Shown here piece after piece: positions 17,177-25,600 of a stretch of DNA of 30,170 nucleotides. Positions within the stretch are counted from its first letter, which is position 1. Each line of letters starts with the position of its first letter. The DNA comes from a bacterium (lineage in GTDB: Bacteria > UBP14 > UBA6098 > JAFGQG01): the NCBI GenBank assembly GCA_016930435.1, contig JAFGGQ010000084.1, positions 1 to 30,170 of the forward strand. Reading direction: 5' to 3'. A program made the position numbers and the translations under genes. A model generated the notes under the pieces. That model saw only the letters and a list, made by a program, of their open reading frames with translations. It made no database searches and had not been told where the DNA came from.

Positions 17177-19288
17177 ATGATACAAAAAACAAGATTGGTG
17201 TTCACGGTTGTAATAATCGGCATACTATTAGCAATCTCTTTAGGCTGGGCTCAAATCCAACATAAAGATATTATTTATACCAAGGACGGAGAGGAATATT
17301 TTGGCGAACTCCAGAAAGTTGACCAAAATACGGTCTATTTTATTGACCGGCATGGAGAAGCCTTAACCTTTTCAGTTGATTCTGTTAAGAGCATCGATAT
17401 GGGCAAAAAACGCCCCGGTGATGATTGGGAAAGCACTGAAGCCATCGATGATACACTTTTATTGAGAGTAATCGAGGGCTCCCCTTCCCCCCTTCAGGTA
17501 GCTCAATCCTACGTTGACGCCGGATACCTGGTTCTTTATGAAAAGGAAACCTGTAAGTACTTTGAAGATAATTCATCCCAGGTTACTACCCGGAAAATAA
17601 TAAAGGTATTCAAGGACCGCGGAAAAGACCAGGCCAATCAGATGTTCTATTATTTCCAGGACAATCAGGAGATAAGCATTGACTTTGCCCGGAGTATCAG
17701 CAAGGAGGGGATGGTAATTTCCCTCAATGATAATGCAATCGAGGATGCATCTGCATACAGTTACCTACCTGAATACCAGCGATTACGCCGAATAAAATTC
17801 GCACTGAAAGACGTTACGCTAAGTTCTATAATCGATTTTCAGATCACACGCAAAACCCACGGCCATGACATCTTGGAGCCATTTTACAGGACATGGAACT
17901 TTCAAAGTTCAGAACCGGTACTCTATTCGGGTATCGAGGTAATCGTTCCTCAAAAAACCAAGGTAACCTATCATCCTTACAATTTTAAAGGAAAACCCAG
18001 GGAATCAAAGAACGGGAACTATAAACACTACCTCTGGGAAATGAGGGATCTAGAGCCCTATGTTTCGGAACAAACAATGCCTCCTACCTTCCTTGTCACC
18101 CCAAGTATTATTATAGCATTTGAAAGTGATTGGGCTGAAATTGGAGCTGCGTATTATAATAAAGCGCTGGAAGCCTTCCAGTCTCATAACGCGGTTGAAG
18201 CCAAGGTTGCCGAGTTAATCGCAGGGAATTCTCCCAATAAACTGGAAATCCTTTATAATTTTGTGGCGGAGAATATCGAGGATAAAGGCCTAAGCCTGAA
18301 TTCATATTACCCATATCCAAAACCCCTGGACACCATTTTAAAAAATGGATTTGGCAGCCAGCAGGATGTTACCTTTCTGCTCTGGGGAATGCTGAAACTT
18401 GCCGGAATAGAGTGCGATCTTTGCCTTTTTCCTCATAAAACCGGCTATCAATACAGATTTGCGGATGATATCGAATCCATTTCCCCTTTCCAGATCGTCG
18501 CCATTAAGTGCGATGGTGCCAATCGAGTGGGTTATCTCTACCCCAATGAATATATTCGCTATGACCAGAGCCCGTCAAACCTGGCCGGTATAACCGGATT
18601 ATTGATTACCGGAAAGGGAGGCAAGCTTATCAAGACTCCAGAATTACCCGCCTCCGTTAACGGGTCAATTAACAAGCTCGATGTTATCATGAAAACAGAC
18701 GGGTCCGTTGAAGTTGAACAGCATATCTTACTGGATGGTACGGCTGAAAGCACTTACCGGGCTCTAAAGTACAACAAGACCGAAGAAAACGATAATTATT
18801 TTGAGGATAAGGTCAAGGAGATCGATGACAGGGCAGTGCTTATTGACTATACTTTAGAGGGATACAAAACACTTGCTGATAATATTAATCTGGTGTTGAG
18901 GTTCAGAATTCCTAATTTTGCGATTACTGCCGGTGAGGAAATCCTTGCTTTCAATTTCCCGTCTATCAAGTATTCCGCTTACGGCGTTGGAGCCCCCTCC
19001 CGAACATATCCCCTGTTTTACGGAACCCTGATGGATCTGGAAAACCACATCGAGATCCAATTACCACAAGGATATGAGGTTTATTATATAGCATCCAGCG
19101 TGTCCTACGGAGATGACCGGGTAGGTTATAACGCTGAGATATCCCGGGAAAACGGGACGGTCAAATTCAACGACCATTATTTCAGAACTGAATGCTGGTT
19201 GGAAGCGGAATACTATCCTCAGTTTAAGAGCCTGATTGAGAACAGGGCAAAGATATCCAAGGAATGGGTTGTGCTAAAAAAGCTGTGA
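17177..19288 (+). CDS. Secreted DUF3857/transglutaminase-like protein, catalytic residues lost
   Basis: The 703-residue protein has a signal peptide (about 1-25, ending near GWA), a short beta-rich N-terminal module (about 28-75), a DUF3857 domain (about 120-320), a transglutaminase-like core (about 350-480) and a C-terminal beta-rich part. In this family the active site is usually GxGDCKD. Here residues 391-397 read GFGSQQD, so the Cys is Gln395. The usual FNHV histidine segment reads FQIV (438-441), and the final Asp is not evident either. It is therefore probably a non-enzymatic binding or scaffold protein in the periplasm or outer surface. The gene stands alone, with its own promoter and a good ribosome binding site. 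Confidence 0.85.
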   Translation: MIQKTRLVFTVVIIGILLAISLGWAQIQHKDIIYTKDGEEYFGELQKVDQNTVYFIDRHGEALTFSVDSVKSIDMGKKRPGDDWESTEAIDDTLLLRVIEGSPSPLQVAQSYVDAGYLVLYEKETCKYFEDNSSQVTTRKIIKVFKDRGKDQANQMFYYFQDNQEISIDFARSISKEGMVISLNDNAIEDASAYSYLPEYQRLRRIKFALKDVTLSSIIDFQITRKTHGHDILEPFYRTWNFQSSEPVLYSGIEVIVPQKTKVTYHPYNFKGKPRESKNGNYKHYLWEMRDLEPYVSEQTMPPTFLVTPSIIIAFESDWAEIGAAYYNKALEAFQSHNAVEAKVAELIAGNSPNKLEILYNFVAENIEDKGLSLNSYYPYPKPLDTILKNGFGSQQDVTFLLWGMLKLAGIECDLCLFPHKTGYQYRFADDIESISPFQIVAIKCDGANRVGYLYPNEYIRYDQSPSNLAGITGLLITGKGGKLIKTPELPASVNGSINKLDVIMKTDGSVEVEQHILLDGTAESTYRALKYNKTEENDNYFEDKVKEIDDRAVLIDYTLEGYKTLADNINLVLRFRIPNFAITAGEEILAFNFPSIKYSAYGVGAPSRTYPLFYGTLMDLENHIEIQLPQGYEVYYIASSVSYGDDRVGYNAEISRENGTVKFNDHYFRTECWLEAEYYPQFKSLIENRAKISKEWVVLKKL

Positions 19289-19329
19289 GTCAACCCAATG
19301 GGATATTAACAATATATTTAGGTTTTTTC

Positions 19330-19357
19330 TTGACAGTTAGATAACAATTAATATATT
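19330..19357 (+). promoter_or_regulatory. Sigma70-type promoter for the redoxin gene
   Basis: A perfect TTGACA (19330-19335) and TATATT (19352-19357) are separated by 16 bases. The ATG at 19385 is close behind, so the leader is only about 20 bases and lacks a clear Shine-Dalgarno sequence. Confidence 0.7.
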
Positions 19358-19384
19358 TAATAATAAATTACCAGTTGGCATATT

Positions 19385-19930
19385 ATGAAAATATCGGGAT
19401 TACTTTTAACTTTATTACTTTTAGCCACCGCAATCGCTTCAACCATAATCGGTATTGGTGAAGAAGCTCCTGATTTCAATCTCCGTAACACAGATGGTTC
19501 CAGCGTTTCCCTGAGCCAGATGGAAGGCAGTATTATTGTATTAGCCTTTATGGATAACCGTCAGCCCGGTTGCCTTATCCTGGCCCGGCAATTAGAGGAC
19601 CAGATATGGCAGCAGTACAATCCCCGGGAAGTTAAGGTTATTTCTATAATGGAGGGACTTACCTGGGAAGGACTGGGGAACTGGGAAAGGACAACAGGCG
19701 CTACCTATACCCTGCTTGCTGATCCCGATGGCGCGACCTGGGGGGACTACAAGGATTCCAACGATCTCCTGCCGGTTACCTATATAGTGGATCGGAATGG
19801 TATCGTCCGCCTAAAGGAAACCACCCTGGATCTTTCCCATATAACAACTGAGATAAATTCCCTGCTTACCGCCAGCATCCGACAAACTACCTGGTGGCGT
19901 ATCAAACAACTGTTCAATAAAAGCAATTAA
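19385..19930 (+). CDS. Exported thioredoxin-fold redoxin with a single cysteine
   Basis: This is a 181-residue thioredoxin-fold protein of the AhpC/TSA-redoxin group. A signal peptide (about 1-19, ending AIAS) is followed by GEEAPDFNLRNTDGSSVSLSQMEG, the usual opening of this fold. The active-site loop reads DNRQPGC with C63 the only Cys in the protein. A TlpA-type CxxC would need a Cys at the Gln; a peroxiredoxin TxxC would need Thr at that Gln. LPVTYIVDRNG supplies the expected cis-Pro region. It could act as a one-Cys peroxidase or be inactive. Its own promoter lies just upstream, and ridA follows after 9 bases. Confidence 0.85.
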   Translation: MKISGLLLTLLLLATAIASTIIGIGEEAPDFNLRNTDGSSVSLSQMEGSIIVLAFMDNRQPGCLILARQLEDQIWQQYNPREVKVISIMEGLTWEGLGNWERTTGATYTLLADPDGATWGDYKDSNDLLPVTYIVDRNGIVRLKETTLDLSHITTEINSLLTASIRQTTWWRIKQLFNKSN

Positions 19931-19939
19931 TTTCCCCTT

Positions 19940-20332
19940 ATGAAAATAGTATATACTCCCAATGCTCCTGAGCCGGTAGGGCCATATAGTCAAGCCATCA
20001 GAGCGGGTTCATTATTATTTCTCTCCGGCCAAATACCTATCAATCCAATGAACGGTGAAATTGTGGAGGGTGATATCGCAGCTCAAACCGAAATGGTGAT
20101 TAAAAACCTTGCAAGCGTCCTAAAAGCTGCCGGTGCGACTTTAGCCGATATCGCAAAAACTACCGTTTATATGACCAACCTGGGCCAGTTCTCACAAATG
20201 AATGAGGTTTATAATCGTTACTTCAAGGATCACCCACCAGCCAGGGCGACCATTGAAGTCAGTAGTCTGCCCAAAGGAGTCCAGGTCGAGATTGAAGCTA
20301 TCGCTTATATAGAAGAAAACCGGGAACGATAA
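19940..20332 (+). CDS. ridA: RidA family enamine/imine deaminase
   Basis: RidA hydrolyses reactive enamine and imine intermediates, such as 2-aminoacrylate made by PLP enzymes, and so protects PLP-dependent proteins. The 130-residue cytoplasmic protein has PVGPYSQAIRAG, LFLSGQIPINP, KTTVYMTNLGQFSQMNEVY and PARATIEVSSLPKGVQVEIEAIA. R102 in PARAT is the substrate-carboxylate Arg of active RidA, and the Glu after it (VEIEAIA) is also kept. It is full length and trimeric by family. It lies 9 bases after the redoxin gene and probably shares its transcript. Confidence 0.96.
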   Translation: MKIVYTPNAPEPVGPYSQAIRAGSLLFLSGQIPINPMNGEIVEGDIAAQTEMVIKNLASVLKAAGATLADIAKTTVYMTNLGQFSQMNEVYNRYFKDHPPARATIEVSSLPKGVQVEIEAIAYIEENRER

Positions 20333-20385
20333 ACCATAAATTTTTTTTGCCCCTATATGTTATAAAAAAATAACTGGTGATTATC

Positions 20386-22569
20386 ATGAATAAAACCATC
20401 ATTGCCCTGCTTGCTATCCTGTTCCTTCTCCTGGCCTTTTCCGGAGGAGGCTGGAAGGCCTATCCCAAAGCTATCGGCGTGGTTGCCATCTGTGGATTGT
20501 TTATGCTCCATCTAAGCCGTTCAAAAACCCGGTTGGACTTTTCCCGGCCTTACCTTGCTGCCTGGCTGCTATTTCTGCTCTGGGCTCTATACTGTACCAT
20601 AAGTTCTCATTCGCCGGATAAATCCGTTGAGGAGCTGATACTATATTGCTCTTATTTTATGATATTCCTGCTTGGACTGCGAATTAATCTTGATCCCCAT
20701 ATTTTAAAAAATTTTTTACGCTATTTTTTACTGGGCAGCATGGCCATCCTGCTCATTGGTTACTATTATTTCCTGCTTCCCAGGATATCAAGCATTGATA
20801 CTACCAGTGATATGATCCAGTACTTTTTCGGTACTTTTTACTGGAAGAATCCTATGGGGGGTTACCTTATCATGATCCTCCCCCTAATACTGTCCATGAT
20901 CGCACTTGAGAAAAAAGGCTGGCGGGTTTTCTTTATCTGCCTGTTCGCGCTGGGGGGACAAGCGCTGATACTGACACATTCCCGGGGTGCCTGGCTGTCA
21001 TTTTTACCAGCATTCCTGATCTGGATCGCGCTGGCAGCGAAATTTATTACGCGTAAAGCATTGGTCTATATCCTCCTGGCTATATTTCTCTCACTTATCA
21101 TTACCCCGCTCTTTTCACCTCCAAGGAACCTCTTCCGCAAAGTACAAACCATCAGCCAGATATCAGAGGATATAGAAAAACAGGAACAATCTTTTGGGGA
21201 CCGCATAACCATGTATAAAGGGGCACTCCGGATAATACGGGACCATCCCTTCAGGGGCGTTGGACTTAATGCTTACAGCTCTGTCTATCCACAATACCTC
21301 CGAACCTCTACCTATCTTTCAAAATACCTTCATAATCAATACCTTCAGATCACCACCGAGATGGGAATACCTGGATTAATCCTATTCCTTTTTTTATTGG
21401 GTTCCCTGATTTTCACTCTTATCAAAAGGACATTACGGACGAAGGATGAAATACGGATACTCCTGGGTGGATCCTTAGCTGCCCTTTTGGCGGTTCTTTT
21501 TCATATCCTGGTCGATTTCGATTGGACATTTTGCGCTATCACCATGCCTTTCTGGTTCATCTCCGGACTGGCCATCAATCTTGGTGCCCCAAAAGAACAT
21601 TTTAAACCCGGTAAGGGTATTCTCCAAAGAGCTTTCCTGATTATCCTGGCAATATTAACCGCTACCCTTATCCTGACCCGGTATTATGCTGAACATTACT
21701 ATCAAACCGGCGTTATGCTCCTAAATGAAGGCTATTACGGGGAGGCTGAACTGAAGTTTAAAAGAGCTCATCAGCTCAATCCTTTATCCGGGGAATACTG
21801 CAATGCCCTGGCTCAAACTTATAAAACCACCAACCAACCCCTTGATTGGCTTGAATATTCCAGTAAAGCGATTAAATGGGAACCATATTCCGCAGATTAC
21901 CATTATGAACTTGGCTCCTACTACCTTAACGCCGGACGGTCAAGTGAAGCTCTCAAGTACTTTTCCCGGTCAGTTGAGCTTGCTCCCTTAAGCCGGCCAC
22001 AACATTATAATCAACTGGCAGAATTATTCCTTGAAAGGGGAAATTTCCAAAAAGCGCTGGAAACTTATGAAAAGGTTGCGGTTAAATTTTCCAATGACCC
22101 TAATGAATGGTACAACAGCAGTACTATTGCCCATCGCTATTTCGTGGCAGAAGCATACCTGCAGATCGCCCGGCTAAAAGAAACAATGGGCGTTCAGGAT
22201 AATATTGAATATTACCGCAAGATCGCTAAAAGGTTATGGGAACCTCGTGAAGTGGACAAGATCGCAGAAATATTTGGCCATCATATCCAGGCCCCCGAGA
22301 AAGTGGTTTACGATTTCTGGAATGCACTTTCCCGGTTGGATTCTAACCTGGTCGTAGAATTGGTTTACGAAAATATAACCTTCTCCCCTCCAGATTGGAA
22401 AAAAGCATCCCTCTATCGTATCCTTGATATCAATTATGACTATATTCAGGGTTATTGCCAGCTTATATTCATCCTCGAACTTGAGGACTGGGAGGGTAAC
22501 CAGTGGAAGGAAAAGAGGCGTATCAACCTCGAACTTACCGAACCGGGCTGGAGAATTCGCTTATTATAA
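20386..22569 (+). CDS. O-antigen ligase-like membrane protein fused to TPR repeats
   Basis: The protein belongs to the Wzy_C/O-antigen ligase superfamily, which joins or polymerises glycans at the periplasmic face of the inner membrane. About the first 430 residues are a multi-helix membrane domain. It includes R200 in RGAWLSF and H316 in LHNQYLQITTEMGIPGL, the two conserved periplasmic-loop sites of the superfamily. Residues 436 to about 590 are tetratricopeptide repeats (AELKFKRAHQLNPLS, ALKYFSRSVELAPLS). The last 110 residues resemble an NTF2-like fold, by inference. I chose ATG 20386, with GGTGAT just upstream, over the in-frame GTG at 20377. The glycan substrate is unknown. Confidence 0.88.
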   Translation: MNKTIIALLAILFLLLAFSGGGWKAYPKAIGVVAICGLFMLHLSRSKTRLDFSRPYLAAWLLFLLWALYCTISSHSPDKSVEELILYCSYFMIFLLGLRINLDPHILKNFLRYFLLGSMAILLIGYYYFLLPRISSIDTTSDMIQYFFGTFYWKNPMGGYLIMILPLILSMIALEKKGWRVFFICLFALGGQALILTHSRGAWLSFLPAFLIWIALAAKFITRKALVYILLAIFLSLIITPLFSPPRNLFRKVQTISQISEDIEKQEQSFGDRITMYKGALRIIRDHPFRGVGLNAYSSVYPQYLRTSTYLSKYLHNQYLQITTEMGIPGLILFLFLLGSLIFTLIKRTLRTKDEIRILLGGSLAALLAVLFHILVDFDWTFCAITMPFWFISGLAINLGAPKEHFKPGKGILQRAFLIILAILTATLILTRYYAEHYYQTGVMLLNEGYYGEAELKFKRAHQLNPLSGEYCNALAQTYKTTNQPLDWLEYSSKAIKWEPYSADYHYELGSYYLNAGRSSEALKYFSRSVELAPLSRPQHYNQLAELFLERGNFQKALETYEKVAVKFSNDPNEWYNSSTIAHRYFVAEAYLQIARLKETMGVQDNIEYYRKIAKRLWEPREVDKIAEIFGHHIQAPEKVVYDFWNALSRLDSNLVVELVYENITFSPPDWKKASLYRILDINYDYIQGYCQLIFILELEDWEGNQWKEKRRINLELTEPGWRIRLL

Positions 22570-22668
22570 GCCCGTTCCACTTAGCTTTATTTGAACTTAG
22601 CCAGAGCGAATTCTGATTGAGAGTATATTATTGGAATATATCTATAAATAGTAATTCTATATAATAAT

Positions 22669-25600
22669 ATGGCTGTGCTCTTCAATAAATTTACGGTAAC
22701 AAGGGTTTTAGGGGAGGGTGGGACGGGCAAGGTTTTCCTTGTCCGGGATGTAGCTGGTACTCCCACTCAGTTAGCCCTAAAAGTGCTCTCCCCGGATATC
22801 AGGAACTCGCTGATGCTGGGTCATTTCAAACGGGAATTCTACCTGATGGCACAGCTTTCCCATCCACAAGTAGTTAAAGTACATGATTTCGGCGGGTCTG
22901 ATAGCGATTATTATTTTACAATGGAATACCTTAAGGGCAAAGCACTTGCCGAAATTCACCGTGGTCAGGATTGGGGAACAGTAGCTGAATATCTTATAGA
23001 GATCTGCCAGGGTTTGGAGTTCATTCATTCCTGGGGTATCATACACCTGGATCTAAAACCCAGCAATATTTTCAAAGAACATAACCGGCTGGTGTTGCTG
23101 GATTTTGGCCTTGCATATCGGGGCGGCAGAAAGAGCCAAAAGCTTTCAGGAACACTTCCGTACTTATCACCCGAAAGGATCCGCAATGAACCCTTCGACC
23201 ATCGGGCAGACCTTTACTCCCTGGGCATAATCGCTTATGAATACTGCTCCGGAGCTAATCCCTTCGGGGATAAGCAACCCCTGCAGATAATAAAAAAGCA
23301 ACTGGAATTTCAACCCCCGCCACTTGAGCTGTTAAATCCTGATACAAACCCTCAATTCTCCGGGCTGATACAGTCCCTCCTGAACAAAAACCCTTATGAC
23401 CGCATTAATAATGCCTACCAACTCAGGGTTCAATTGCTTAAACTGCTGAATAAACCACTTAAAGGAAAATCATGTAAGAACAAATACCTGCCCCAGGGCA
23501 AACTGACCGGAAGAACTGCCCAGATAAAACTATTGCAGAATACCCTCAATCAGTTAGGTGAGATAACAGCTATCGCCCTCACCGGAGAAGAAGGTCTGGG
23601 CAAAAAAAGGTTAATGCAGGAGTTCAAACCACTTGTACAATTGCAGGAAGGAACCTTTATCTGGGTTGAACCAAACAATTTGGACCTTTTTTATCAGATT
23701 GTTGAACCATTCCTGAAACCCGGCGTGGAACCTATCCTGACTAAATACCTGGTTGACTTTTTGCACTTTATACCCTCGATGAAGGAGCATCCATTTATAC
23801 AAAAACAGGGTGTGCCCGATGGTAAAAGGAGTCTGGAAACCCGCAAAGTATTTTGGAATGCACTCATCCAATTCCTGTTCGAGGTATGCGCAAAAAAACC
23901 ATGCGTGATATTCTGGCCTGACCATATTCAACATCCCTTTCTGAAAAGCCTTGTAGCAAGCAAGCCCAGGGAAAGCAAACTTTTGGTCGTTTATGCCATT
24001 GACGACCAATCCAAGGCGGAGACAGATTATTTGGTCAGAAACTCTGATTTCCAGATAGAATTGAAAAATTTTTCATCTTCTGAAATTGCCGAATATTTAC
24101 TATCATTATTTAATCCACTTAAGGGTAAAGATGACCTGGTTAGTTTTCTTTACCATCAAACCAAAGGACACCCTGGCAAAATCAGGCAAATACTTGTACA
24201 ACTATTAGCTTGTGATAAATTACTGCAAACACTATCCGGATGGGAATATCGAGCCGGTAAAACCATTCAGGATAAATTGACAAATAAACAATCTATTGCT
24301 AATACACTACAAAAACTATCAGATCAGCAAAGAGAATTACTAATAGCCTTTACATTGGTCAGAAGAACTCTTCCCTATAGCTTTCTTGAATTAATACTAC
24401 CCTCCCCTCACCAACTGGCGGATGCCCTTTCCGTACTGCTTTCAGTTAATCTGGTCAAGGAAGACACGGAAACTGAAGGCAATTATTCGCTCGCCTCCTT
24501 CGGGCTTCTGAAACCTGTACGCTCAAGCTGGAAAAAAAGGGAGCTGGAATCTTATTGTCTGAGATTGGCCGGGGCTGTTTCCGAATGGGAACAATGTCAG
24601 GATTGGTTGGCCGAACTCGCCCTTATCTTTTACCAGGCTAACGATATTCAAAATGCCCTAAAATACGCCGAATTAGCTGCTGAAAAAGCAAGGAAAGAAT
24701 ACAACTACGAATTGGTTATAAGTAATTATGAGCTTTATATTAAAATTCAGAACGAACAGGGAGAGCGGGAACATACAATTAAACCCTTGAAGATCATAGG
24801 TCTGATGCAAAAGGATATCGGCAATTACCATGCCGCCCGAGAGAGTTACCAGAAAGCTGCTGAAATCGCAAAAGAGTATAACCTCCCTGATCAACTTGCT
24901 GATATTTACAATGATTTGGGAGTAACCTACTTCGAGGAGGGGATCCCGGAAAAGTGCCTGACATACTACCGGGAAGCCTTGAAACTAGAAGATGAGCAAC
25001 AATATACCAAGGGTATTATGCGGACGCTTAACAACCTGGGAAGCGTCCTTTTACGTTTGAACAATCTACCGGAAGCTCGCGAACACTTTGAGAAATCCCT
25101 AAGATTAGCTCAAGAGACAGACCATATCAAGATGCAGGCGACCCTGATGCTCAATCTGGGCGAGGTTAATCTTATATTGGACAATCTGGAAATTGCCCAT
25201 GAATTTTTCCAGCATTCCGCTAGTATATCGAGAAAACATAATGCTTTCCCTTATCTCTTTACGAATTTGATCAACCTGACGGAGCTCTATCTTAGGCAAG
25301 GAAAGTTGGCTTTCGTTCAAAAGGCTATGGAAGAAGCAGAACAACTCCTTAAAAAAATTAAAACCACCAAATACCATTTTATTTATACTCTTCAGCAGGC
25401 CAAATGGTTACTCCAAACTGGAGATTTCCCCAAGGCAAATAAGGTTTTGGATGATTTCATTAAAGAGGAAGTGTTGATAACTGAGTCTCAGAAACAAAAA
25501 ATACTGCTCCAGAAATGTATTATTGCAGTTTATTCGGAGGACCCTCAAATTCTTAGGAGTTTGACAAGCCAATTAAAAAACCATCCGGACATCCCGGAAA

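Noticed and set aside
22660-22665. TATAAT as a -10 box for the kinase-activator gene
   Set aside because: It lies three bases before the ATG, has no -35 partner at 16-18 bases and sits in AT-rich DNA. The true promoter of this gene is not identified.
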